Assembly (NCBI RefSeq): GCF_025698545.1
Contig: NC_068576.1
Coordinates: forward strand, 565,501 to 629,500
Reading direction: 5' to 3'
Length of the DNA: 64,000 nt
From: Gossypium raimondii
Taxonomy: Eukaryota > Streptophyta > Magnoliopsida > Malvales > Malvaceae
Both the position numbers and the translations under genes were made by a program. How positions within the stretch are numbered: the first letter of the stretch is position 1; every line of letters starts with the position of its first letter. The notes under the pieces were generated by a model, which saw nothing but the letters and a program-made list of their open reading frames with translations, did no database searches and was not told the origin of the DNA. Shown piece after piece: positions 24,374 through 35,334 of the stretch.

Positions 24374-25745
24374 GCATTTTATGTGAACCAGGAGCTTCTT
24401 TACCTACTAGTTGACAGTAGCCATTTGTATTCCTGCTTTGTGATGTATGCTTAATGGAAATATGAGACTCCATTGCTATATGACTACAGTTTTGTTCCCA
24501 TTCACTAAAAGAAATTCATGAGTGATATAAAATGAAACGCAACCCTAATCAACATGACAACATCACATTCACAACTTGTAGCCTTCCACGTGTTTCCATC
24601 AATACAGTTTTCAATAAACAGTTTTGTACCTTTTGTAATTCTTTTATTGTTTTATGTTAATTTATTAATGCTATTTATTAGAAAATATATTATTTTAGGG
24701 TAATTTTAAGTTTTTTTATTTAAAGCAATAAAATATAAACATATGAGATTTGAACCCATGCTAATTAGGTTGACAAAGCCTTATATACCACTTAATTAAA
24801 GTTTTATTTTTATATTTTATACATTTTAATTTTATTATGCACATTGTATTACATCTATCAATTGTATATATTAATAATATTTTTAATTGAGAAGATGTCA
24901 CAAATTCACTCGACACCAACTTTGGATTGATAACAACACTATGATAAATAATTGTACTTATTTAGTAATCTTAATTTGATATATTCGTGTGTTTAAATTT
25001 TGTTTTACTTATAATTTAATCTAATTTTTATTTTAATATCGTAATAGGTCATGTGTTATTATTAATTAGTTCAATTATGTGTTATTTTAAACACAAATAT
25101 GAGTTTTAAATACATTATTTCCACAAGCATAGAGTTTCTAGTAAATATATTATTTTAATTGTTTGAAAGTTATATAGTTTATTACTAGTTTAAATATTAA
25201 TTTTATGTATTTATTTATTTGTTTTAAGTTTGGGTAAACTACAGATAGTCACCCAACTATAAAAAATTTCAATTTAGTCACCAAAATAAAAAAATTTAAT
25301 TTAAGCTCCACGTTACATAATTCTATTAAAAATTTGGCTTCACCCTGTTTACAATAAAAGACCTTTTAATTTGATGAAAGATATATATATCTTTACTTTC
25401 TTATATGGCTATAAATATTTTTAAAATAAAGTTTGTAAACTATATTCTATAAAAAATTGAAAAACAATTTATATGATGAAGAAATAAAAAAAAATTATTT
25501 CTCTAAATGGCGCATCCAAAGAAGAAATTTCAAGATTCATTCTCTTAAATTTTAATTCTAAAAGTAGTTTGAAATTCAACATTTTAAAATATTAATATTG
25601 TAAAAATCTCCGAAATTTGAAAACTTTGGTCACAGTGGGCCCCAAGAAGAACCAAAAAGCCCAATAACTTGAAATGCCACTGGGAACCTTAAACCGTTTA
25701 GCCGGCATTAACTAAAACCCTAAAAGAAAAACAAGAAACCTTTCA
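24374..25745. other. Intergenic between LTPG 3 and TRM82
   Basis: Holds the LTPG 3 3' UTR, then a Helitron-like repeat (listed separately). From about 25234 there is one end of a GGGTAAACTA...TAGTCACC repeat of the same style as the long-inverted-repeat elements further right. No gene seen. Confidence 0.4.
24690..25141 (+). repeat. Dispersed repeat, Helitron-like 3' part, copy 1
   Basis: Clearly similar to 42640-43093 in the same orientation, for example AATTGTATAT..TTAATAATAT and GTGTTTAAATTTTGTTTTACT. Both copies end in TTTCTAG followed by T, and both have a CCAC-rich potential hairpin just upstream, as expected of Helitron 3' ends. The 5' end was not located, so the class is a suggestion. 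Confidence 0.45.
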
Positions 25746-28700
25746 ATGGAAGGAGCACAAATGGAGGATTTTCGGATCGAAGAGTGTGAAAATGAAAACA
25801 ATACACACGAAGATTCTCAAATGGAAGAACCTGAGCAAAACAATAAACACATGGAGGTCGCACCCGCCCTTATTTCCGTCCACCCGACCCGGAACTCAGT
25901 TGCAGTCGCTGTCGGATCGGACCTTCGTGTCTTCAATCTCCTGTAAGCCTTTCATCTTCCCTTCTCTTCTCTTCCTGCTTTCATATTCAGTTGATTTTTT
26001 GCTCACTCAAATAGGTAGCGCTCGAAAAGTTGAATTTTAGAATTTAGAATTTAATTTCAAAATAGTGTAAATTGAGCGGCAGAATAGTTAGCAATATAAT
26101 ATTCACCATAATTTCTCAAATATGTAATATATTGAATCTCAACTAATTTCTCTATAATGTATGCATTACACTCTTGCTATTTCTATAATAAAATGAAATC
26201 CAAATCCAAATTTTAAAACCTATGTTTCCAAAAGGAACATAAAGAAATGAATATTGTAGTTTTAAAAGAAAATATTGGGCGTTGGCAGGGAAGATTGTGC
26301 TGTGATTTTGGTGGATGAGGCAGGCGGGGCTTCACATAATGATTCAATTAGAGGTATTAAATATGGAGCAAATGGGAAACTCTTTGTATCTGCTGGAGAT
26401 GACAAGCTTGTCAAGGTTTGGTCTACCGAGTCTTGGCGCTGTATTGCTACTGTGTAAGTTCATAAACACTTAACTTTCCTTTTTGGGGGGAAATTTTTGC
26501 TTCATTTTAGTGAGGCATTATGAGTATGATGTATGACAGGTGTTCTGAGAAGAGAGTGAGTGCAGTTGCTATAAGCAATGATGGTCTTCATGTTTGTTTT
26601 GCTGACAAATTTGGAGTGGTTTGGGTAGTGGATCTTCCAGGGGTTGATGAAACTCAAGCTCCTCTTAACAAGAAGGCGGTGCCATTGCTTGCTCATTATT
26701 GTAGTATCATTACTAGCCTGGTAATTGATTAGCAATCTTATTCTTGATATCCACCGTTTTTCGTTCTTTCCCCTTTAACTGGCTTTAGCATGGTTTGCTT
26801 GTTAGTTACCAAATTATTATCCTGTCTTATTTGCAGGAGTTTTCACCTGATGGACATTTTATTGTCAGTGCTGACAGAGATTTTAAAATTCGTGTAAGCC
26901 ATCATGCCTTAACCTTTCTAGTTTCTATAACCATGATAGTTGTTCACTTGATAAAGCTCCAATGTTACATGTTTACTTTGTTATCGGCAGGTTACAGTGT
27001 TTCCCAAGAAGCCATTAGATGGAGCTCATGAGGTTCAAAGCTTTTGTCTTGGTCATACGGAGTGAGTGAGTTTTTACGATTACATGTCTCTGTTGCATTG
27101 CTTTGATATTGTACATATTAAAGGGTACTATATACCATTACTTGGTTTAAAACACTATCTTTGAAGAAAAACTTGTGCTGAATTAAGAAGCAATAGTATG
27201 CTTGAATTTACTTGATTCCTAGTCAAGGACTTGTAGGTTGATTTTCTACCTGTAGACTCTTTTGAGTAATCACGATTTACTTAAATGTCCATTTTTTTAT
27301 CTGAGAATATATAAATCTCTATTTCCATAATCATTGGTAGGTGCTCATTTAACTTGATTGCGTACAGATTTGTTTCCTGCCTTGCCTTCATTTGCACTCC
27401 AGATTCTCCGCAGGGTATTCTTGTTTCTGGTGGTGGTGATTCCACTGTGAGTATTAAGAATGCTGTTTGAGTAATTTGTGAAGTTGTTTTTTCTTTGTCT
27501 TCTTCTAAGTTTTCAAGTTGAAATTTCGGAAAACAATCAACTTGTATTCTTCTTCAGGTTCGCATGTGGGATATTATATCTGGATCCCTCCTTGATACTT
27601 GTGCAGTTGGTGCAAAGGTATCTCTCATTACTGATGATGTTTCGGGGAAGGAAAATATCATTCACCTCTGTTGTTCATAGATCCCTTGGCCTCTCTTTCC
27701 TTTTCTCTCTCACAAAAAATAACATTTAATGTTTGCATTAACTTAATGCTTTTCCATCTTCCAAAATATATAAAAAATGGTCTGGTTTCACAGTTTTGGG
27801 GTGCCATTCATTAGAAGGAAAAATGGTTTTTTGAAAGTTTGAGAATACTGTTTCTAATTTTAGTTTTGCTGTTAACCCCTTCATCATTGTTTTACTTTTA
27901 CTTCTTTACTGAAGGCTCAGTTTGAGTCTGATACTACAGAAGGAAACTGTTCAACTGTTACTGACATATGCACGATTCCCGCTTGTACCCTTATTGCAGT
28001 AGCCATTCAAAGGTCAGATTCTGAGTATCCTATATGCTTGTTACTCTTCTCCTTCAATGGTCCAAACATTCAGTTAATTATCATAACAGTCATTCTGTTC
28101 TTTGTAGTCTGCGAGGAATAATGTTGTTGAGCTGCGACCTTTCATCTCGGACTCTTTCTGTTATGAAGGTAGAGACTGCAACTTTAACAACAATATACAC
28201 AAAAGAAAACTTGCATGCCTCGGAAGACCAGTTTCATTACTTTTGCTTGACATCATACTAGCATGCATTTTGCATATCCATCTCAGCTTTGTTATAATAT
28301 GATATGGATATTCTCTGAATGTATCCGAACTTTCTGGTTTAGTGAAATGCACAGCTAACAATTATTTCCTGGATTACTTCCAATTTTGGCAGGTGGTCTC
28401 GATCATTGGGGAGAATTTCGTTCCTACTAGCCTTGGTAGTAGTATATCTGGAGGATTGTTATGGATGGTAACAGGTGCCTCTAAGTTGCGAGGTTCTGAC
28501 GTTTCATCTTTGTCTCGAGTGAAAGTCATCTCTGGTTTTGAGAAAAGCAGTCCCGACGCTTCGGAGCAGGAACCAGCTGTGTTGGTGGATAGTGAAATAC
28601 CCGGTGGAGCTAAACTGCTAGAGAAGTTGCAGGGAAGCATTTCAGTTGATGAAAAGGTGTTCTTGGCGGCGGCGGATGCTGTAAAAACAGCAATGTGCAA

Positions 28701-28782
28701 TTTGTTAATTAAGAAGCAATATTCTGATGAGAAACGAGAGTTCAGAAAGCGAACAAGAAATGATAGGAAAAGCAAGCATTGA
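25746..28782 (+). CDS. TRM82: WD40 protein, tRNA (guanine-N7) methyltransferase non-catalytic subunit (TRM82/WDR4)
   Basis: Ten exons: 25746-25942, 26289-26453, 26540-26720, 26837-26893, 26991-27061, 27368-27446, 27558-27617, 27915-28012, 28108-28168 and 28393-28782, all GT-AG, joining to 1359 nt (452 aa). WD repeats are visible at GIKYGANGKLFVSAGDDKLVKVW, EFSPDGHFIVSADRDFKIR and ILVSGGGDSTVRMWD (tryptophan/aspartate ends kept). The spacing and the SADRDFKIRVTVFPKK stretch are typical of Trm82/WDR4. The partner TRM8/METTL1 is the catalyst; the complex makes m7G46 in tRNA variable loops, and TRM82 stabilises it. The C-terminus is basic (KREFRKRTRNDRKSKH). The N-terminal acidic extension (residues 1-36) is specific to this gene. 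Confidence 0.9.
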
Positions 28783-28906
28783 TTCAGTGTATTGATTGAC
28801 AATGTTGGTACATGTAACATTAGTTATATGGGAATCTCCCAGCATTGATTCAGTGTATTGATTGACAATGTTGGTACATGTAACATTAGTTATATGGGAA
28901 TCTCCC
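28775..28906. repeat. Perfect 66-bp tandem duplication across the TRM82 stop codon
   Basis: Two identical 66-bp units, 28775-28840 and 28841-28906. The first contains the last codons and TGA of TRM82; the second lies wholly in the 3' UTR. No difference was seen between the units, so the duplication is young. The stop codon in unit 1 means the protein is unchanged. Confidence 0.95.
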
Positions 28907-29096
28907 AATCTATTTAAGGCATTGCAAAAACTCTCCATTATAGCCTTTTTTGGTTGATGGATGTCTAATCTAACAAGTATACATTCTAGTAATAAGTAGG
29001 GACATATAGTTATTTTATGGCTTAAATGCAAAATTGATGTGTTTTTTACATTTACCAGTTTGTTTCGTTCGCATGTGACATTTATTTTTAATTAAA

Positions 29097-30608
29097 GGGT
29101 AAATTCACTAATAGTCCCTCAACTTTGGAGTAGTTGACAAAACAGTCACTCAGATTTCAATTTAGTCATTCAACTTTCGAAAAATAACAAAACAGTCACC
29201 ACTAATCATTATTCGTTATGTTTGTAATGGAATTATCATTTTCCGTTACAGACTTTCATTTTCCATCCCCCTCTCCCATCCCTCCCTTTTCCTTACTATC
29301 CCTCCTCCCACTCTTATGCTTTCCCTCCCCCCCCCCTAACATCGTCCTTTTGCTAACCCTCTTCCCCTACTCTGATTCTTTCCTTTCCCTCCCTCCCCCT
29401 ACTTTGATTCTCTAATAAAGCATTGTTTATCAATCTGGATCCTCTTCTCTACTACACAGAGGGAGACAGACCCTACAACACAACTAACAAAACTACACCA
29501 CCCAACACACTATTAAGACCCACTTCACCTGTATTTGTCCCCAAAAATGCTGCTATATTGGCAAACACATTTGATGCCCCATTTCCCAGTGGAAGGAGTG
29601 AAACCCCAACAACAGTTGGAGGCAACCTAAGCAGATGTGAAAGCTTCTCCAATGAACAACAAAAGTAATTCGCTACCGTGTTGCCTAACAGATAAAACAA
29701 AACAGCAAGCCAAACACCCAATACCACATACCCTACTATCCTAAATCCTTTGCAACCACAATAGAAAAACTTAATGTCATCAAAGAATCCATCTGAAGAA
29801 CATTGGGGATGAGCTTTCAAGAACTCGCATGGATTAGCAAAACCCTCATGATCAAACAATCCATAACACAAAGCAGGGTTGCTCGAGCTTAGGCTCAAAT
29901 CATTCTCTTGAGCATTCTTATCAGCTAAATTTGATGAATCTGCATCAAGTTCACTAATTTTTCTACGAATAACACTAAAATGATCATACCCATTAGTGAA
30001 ACCAGGTCCTTGAGTCACATAGTTAATAAGCAGAGACGACTAGCGAATTGAGGGTTTCTTAAAAAATTAACGTAGGTATAGAATAGGAAAATCAGAATCA
30101 AAGCAAATAATCCATTGAAAATTCCACAAAATCTAGGATTTTTTAAAGCATAGAGACAATAATTCCTCATTGAGAAACTACTCCAAATTTCCTAGAAAGT
30201 GGAATTAGACTAGGGTTTTTAGCAAAAGGAGCTATGAAACCCCAACCCTGAAATTAATAAGAGAACTTGAATTAATAAATTCGACTTACCGATGGCCAAA
30301 GCAGCAAACTTAATGATTTTCGAAAGGAAGAGAGAGAGAATTGAAGTAGGGGGAGGGATGGTGGGAGAGAGGGAAGATTAGGTGAAGAGGGTTAGCAAAG
30401 GGACAGTAGGGAAGAGGGAGAGGGATGGGAAAGGGGGATGGAAAATGGAAGTTGGTAACGGAAAATGGTAACTCCATTAGGTCTGTAACGGAAAATGGTT
30501 AGTGGTGACTGTTTTGTTATTTTTCGAAAGTTGAGTGATTGAATTGAAACCTGAGTGACTGTTTTGTCAGCTACTCCAAAGTTGAGTGACTATTGGTGTA
30601 ATTTACCC
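29097..30608. mobile_element. Pack-MULE with captured cation/calcium exchanger fragment
   Basis: A 1512-bp element with long imperfect terminal inverted repeats (about 320 bp each; ends GGGTAAATT...AATTTACCC). It is flanked by a perfect 9-bp duplication TTAATTAAA at 29088-29096 and 30609-30617. A 9-bp duplication plus long inverted ends is the Mutator-like signature. The interior encodes part of a host CCX gene on the minus strand and no transposase, which defines a Pack-MULE: a non-autonomous element carrying a host gene piece. The arms are pyrimidine-rich (CCCTCTCCC runs) below the outer ~150 bp. Confidence 0.9.
29473..30018 (-). pseudogene. Captured fragment of cation/calcium exchanger (CCX3/CCX4-like)
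   Basis: An open frame of 181 codons inside the Pack-MULE. It matches the N-terminal third of plant CCX proteins (CaCA superfamily, K+-dependent Na+/Ca2+-exchanger kin): a luminal loop with CYGLFDHEGFANPCEFLK, then GYVVLGVWLAVLFYLLGNT (membrane helix), SLEKLSHLLRLPPTVVGVSL and the alpha-1 repeat. The alpha-1 repeat reads GNGASNVFANIAAF where the family usually has GNGAPDVFASIAAF. Loss of the conserved Asp suggests no transport function. The frame ends soon after GLNSVLGGVV, so at least two thirds of the protein is missing. Whether it is transcribed is unknown. Confidence 0.8.
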
Positions 30609-30659
30609 TTAATTAAATAATAAAGTCCATAATCTAAATTATCTTAGAGGAGCTTCTGA

Positions 30660-31507
30660 CCCCTTTTTAGTGCCTTAATTCTTTCAATATATCGAAAAAT
30701 CTTGCAAAAGGTTCCTACTTGACTTAAATCAATAATAGAAATCTGGAAGAGGCTGTATAGAAAAGACTTAATAGGGCATTTGCTAATGATCATTGCTTCG
30801 CCCACTACTTGAATTTATTGATTCTAAATTTACTCATCATTCATTCAAATCATAGCCCGATGATCATGTTTACCAATAAAAGACCCTATCGTTTTGAGGT
30901 AACGTGAACTCTTCACCCTTAATGTAGAGAGATTATACAAGAGGCATGGAACTCACAAATTGAGGGATCCCCCCTCTTATAGCTTGGTTTGTAAAATTAA
31001 AATTACTAGCTCTTCTCTTCCTAAATGGAATAAAGATGTCTTCGATGATTTACATAAGAGAAAGCTTGATATGAAAAATGCTTTAATGAAGTATCAGTCT
31101 AATCTATCCTCTTCTCTATCTCTTAAGAAAGAGACTTTAAAGCAAATCTAGAGTTGCTCGAGAACCAGGAACAATTACATTGGCTCCAAAAATCTAGGCT
31201 TCAATGGATTAAATTGAGAGATGGGAATACTAATTTTTTTCATCTTATGACCAAGCTCAACAGAGCAAGGGATAGAATTGAAGGAATTTATGACTCCAGT
31301 AATATTTGGGTTGACAACCCTTCCTTTATTAATCAAGTATTCATTGACTATTTTGAAAAATGTTTTTCTGACGCTTCTACTGTGAATCATGATTCTATTT
31401 TGGAATGCTTACGCTCCCTGAACATCCCACGCTGCTCCCAAAATGACTTTTTTTTTCTCAACCAACCTTTTATTGGTAATGAAGTCAAAGAAATTGTTTT
31501 TCAATAG
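30660..31507 (+). mobile_element. L1-type LINE fragment
   Basis: Two adjacent open stretches (30960-31151 and 31154-31507) read as the region between endonuclease and reverse transcriptase of plant L1 LINEs: SSLPKWNKDVFDDLHKRK, then WLQKSRLQWIKLRDGNTNFF (the usual 'W..G D.NT.FFH' motif) and LNQPFIGNEVKEIVFQ. Upstream, near 30840, a remnant of the endonuclease SDH motif region is seen. The frame is split by a stop codon (around 31150) and shifts upstream. It stops exactly where the RT core should begin, and an LTR-like insertion follows. Confidence 0.75.
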
Positions 31508-31523
31508 GAGCTCTTTTTCCCTT

Positions 31524-32142
31524 TGTTGGTGCATGAGAATAAAATAAACTTATGAGAAATTAACGAAGGTTTCAAGACGTATATCAATGTCACTTTAAGG
31601 TTCTATTCGCCCTCACCTATATTTTAGTGTGTAAAGGAGTTATTGACAAATGAACCTTGATGATACAATGAAACCTAATGATTGTCAACGTTTTGGACTA
31701 ACGAAAATTGTCCGTTGAGCATTGAGCGGAGCATAGTAAGAGTATCAAATTTTATAAAAAAATATTAGGAATATTAGAAGATGGAGGAGAATAGGAACAA
31801 ACCCTTGTTTCTCAACTTCTAATGTGTTTTTAATATATCGAACAAATGAATTTTAACTCAAATTTATAAGAGTTCTTATGTCTCTTCATAGAGACATAAG
31901 CTGCTAAATGGGTAGTCACATCTTTTAGCAATAAATATAATTATCCAATAGATATTTCTTGAATAATTATGATCCTTTGTTATTAATTAAGTAATATAAC
32001 TTTTGGTAATAAGAGACATTACTCATCATTATGAATAATGACAACTCTTGGTTAATAACCAAAGGACATAACTTTTGAATTACTTATAAATTTTCAATTA
32101 TAATCATTGGAACATTATAAATATTTTGAAAATTTACCAACA
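31524..32142. mobile_element. Solo LTR-like element (TGTTGG...CCAACA, fossil)
   Basis: About 619 bp, bounded by TGTTGG and CCAACA inverted ends, lying inside or next to the LINE fragment. Its last ~120 bp are repeated at 33885-34005. No internal coding region belongs to it here. Target duplication not confirmed. Confidence 0.5.
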
Positions 32143-33880
32143 ATCTCTTTGCCCTAATCCTAATGGTATTCATTCTATCTCTCTCTTGATTCTCTATTGG
32201 CTCAAATTTAATGATACTATTACTGAGGAAACTAGAAGATTTTACACTCTGGTTGCTAGTACCCTCTAGAAATCTTGAAATGAGCTTGTTTTCACAAATA
32301 TTGATCCCACTCTTATTAGAGCCATAATCAAGATTAATGGTTTCGCCCAATCTGTCCTTAACTCTTTCAATGATGAATCTCTACCTAACTCTCAAACATT
32401 TTGTCTTAAGACTTATCCAATTTGAATCTCATTTGTCCCCTTGGACCCTTTGCCTAAATCTCTCCATTGATTGCCACAAGAGTCTTATAGGTGGAGTTGC
32501 GATCGCCCAAAGGACTAGATGAATCTCAGTTGATTTCTATCAAAAGCTACAAATTTATCAACAAACTCCAAGCTAGAATCTTTACGATGCGATCTATATT
32601 GATTTCTCTCAAATTAAATAATGTTGATCGTTGTGGTCTCCTCAACAAGATAAAAAAAATAGATTAATATTGTTCTCGGGCACACTATTGCAGGGTGGAA
32701 ACTCTTAAAAGGAAACAAAATAGTGGGCAACTTGTGCTTCTAAAACATTCATGGTCATAACTTGGTTTGCAAATTGTACCAAAAAAAAAAAAGAAGAAGA
32801 AGTGCAAGGTTGATTTCCTTATTACTATTAGAAACCAGTATGGTTTTGATCTACGTTACACTTTAAATTGATTATATGTTTGTGTCAAATTATAAAGTAC
32901 AAATTTCAAAGGTCAGAATATGATTTAAGTTCTTATGCACTTTATTAATCCTTCTACTTTTGGATTTAAAAATTGAGTTCGATTATTATCAACGCTAAAA
33001 TTCTTCTATTAAATTTACTAGTGTAACATTTTAAAATTAAAATATTTACTTGGTAGTCATGTAACAATAAAATAACATTAAAAATATTAATGTAGATTTT
33101 TCTTAAAATACTCATTCGAACTTGTCATGGTGAAATAGCTTCTTCTTTTTTGTTGGGATAGTGTTCTTAAGAAAAATTGATGTCAATATTTTGATTGAAA
33201 TAGTTATATAATGTCAAAAAAAAAAAAGCAAGATGAATCCCAAAAAAAATGGAAAGCCACGTGTTAATCTCTAGGATCTTAAAGACATACAAATTATACA
33301 TAACTACGTAAAAAAAGAACAGAATTGGTACACCCACGTGTCAACAAAGGAGGCAAGCCTTAAAACCTCCTTCCTTTTACAAATAGTTATATAAATAAAT
33401 TCAATTCATCATCCAAAAATACAAACATAAAATTACAAAAGGTTTTCAACTTCTACCAACTAGAAATGAATCAATAATTAAATCCAACTATATTATATAT
33501 CTGCAGCAATATAGTAGTAATAGTAGTTTCATGAACTCAACACACCTTAAATTCGAGATTAGCCTTTTCTTTCATCCCCACCTCAAGTATTTCTATGTCG
33601 TTTCATTGTGATAGGATCGCGATTCAATGAGAAGTGGTAGAAAAAGTGAAAGAGGAGGCGAAAGGAAAATATTGCGCGAAGTATTGGCTTCCACCACCGC
33701 TACCTTTGTTGCCATTATGTTTATAAAAATGTCAAAGAGGAGGCGGAAGGAAAAGATTGTGTTAAGTATTGGCTTCCACCGCTGCTACCATTTCTGTCAG
33801 TATAGTTATAAAAGTTGAAATTGTTATTGTAATTTTGGATTCCTCTGGCCATCGATGTGGAAACCAATGTTTAGGAGAAT
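32143..33880. other. Repeat-derived intergenic DNA
   Basis: No supported gene. Broken open stretches at 32150-32540 look like remains of a mobile element of unknown class. A degenerate ~84-bp tandem duplication with AGTATTGGCTTCCACC in each unit spans about 33650-33817. The rest is AT-rich. Confidence 0.4.
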
Positions 33881-35168
33881 TGCTCATTACTATAAATAGT
33901 GACAACTCTTGGTTAATAGCCAAGTGACATAGCTTTTGAATAAATTGTAACTTTTCAATTATAACTATTGGAACATTATAAATATCTTGAAAATATTCAA
34001 AAAATCTCCCATCACTTTCAAAATATTCTAGATTTTGATAATCTTGGAAATTGATTGCATAAATGAAAGTTATGCAATCGATTGCATAAAATATTCAAAA
34101 AATTAACTTGAGCGAGCCTGTCAATTAATCGACGACATGGCTATGAACTCGTACATGTGGCTAAATAAGAGATTCTCATATTGCTAGAAGCCATCAACGA
34201 CGAAAGCAGTCCTGAACTTGAAACTGAAAATTAGACTTGAGATCAAAAATTGTGGCCTCAGAACCCAAAACCGAGATTAAGACCCAAAAACTAGTTGAAT
34301 CAGGCTTGGTATGTGAAACTGAGACGATGATCCAACCGGTGGCTGGGCCGGACCAGTTAGGCCATCACTAGGTCAAGACCGAACCGGCTCAGGGTGTCGT
34401 GAGGGTGTTGCACCTGTAATGGCACATAGAACCCAAAACCAAGATCAATACCCAAAAACTGGTCGAATCAGGCCTGATATGTGAAACTGGGAAAATGATC
34501 CAACAGGTGGCTAGATTGGACCAGTCGAGCCGTCATTAGGTCCAGACTAAACCGGCTCGGGGTGCCGTGAGGGTGTCGCACCTGCGATAGCACATTGGAC
34601 ACGACAATGCCGGCAACAGCTGAGCAGTGGAGGAATCCCACTCCTACTGGGACTCTAGTGGATAAGTTGATTTCAGATTAATTATTTCAAAAATAATATT
34701 ATTTTAATTAATTTAATATTAAATTTAATTTAATTCTTATATTAATATTACTTTATTAACTTAATATTAAAGTGATTATCTTAATATTAATTTTAATTAA
34801 GATAAATATTCTATTAATTTAATAAATTCAATATTAAATTTAATCTAATATTTATCCCGATAAGTATTATATTAATTTAATATTAAAGTGATTAAGTTTA
34901 ATAATAGTTGAACTCTTTAAACTCTTCCTATATAAGAGAGTTATGGGTTATTATTTTTTACACACTTGAATTTAAGATAAAGTTATAGAGGGAAAATTCT
35001 CTGAAGAAATTATTTTAGAACATTTCTAGAGATATTTTTTTTGATTTTGATTAAGTGTTTATTACTTTAGATATCACAACCAAATTCTAATTTTGGAAAA
35101 CTTTTTAAAACTCTATTTTTTCCTTAAACTTATTTTCCGCTGTGTTTTCCAAACCCAATTTTCCAACA
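33881..35168 (+). mobile_element. LTR remains: partial copy of the 31.5-kb LTR, then TGTTGGGAAA-type LTR part (fossil)
   Basis: 33885-34005 repeats the right end of the LTR at 31524-32142. From about 34180 to 35168 the sequence matches, in opposite orientation, the LTR fragment at 10150-11897 and ends in TTTTCCAACA as an LTR would. Includes a local near-duplicate (34240-34390 vs 34425-34580, 'CCAAAAACTGGTCGAATCAGGC'-like). No coding domains. Confidence 0.5.
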
Positions 35169-35291
35169 CTGTGGTGTCGCAACACCGGCGTGGCAGAAAG
35201 CAATTAAAAGTCAAGGGTATTTTCGTCTGCACAATGCATCTTATTCAATCTAATTACTTGTATTTGACCTAATTAGGGCAGAAACCTTTTG

Positions 35292-35334
<43 letters not shown>

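Noticed and set aside
29423-29668. 81-codon plus-strand frame in the Pack-MULE
   Set aside because: Antisense of the captured CCX fragment.
30248-30289. Possible intron in the 5' part of the captured CCX transcript
   Set aside because: Donor and nearest acceptor are only 42 bases apart, below plant intron size.
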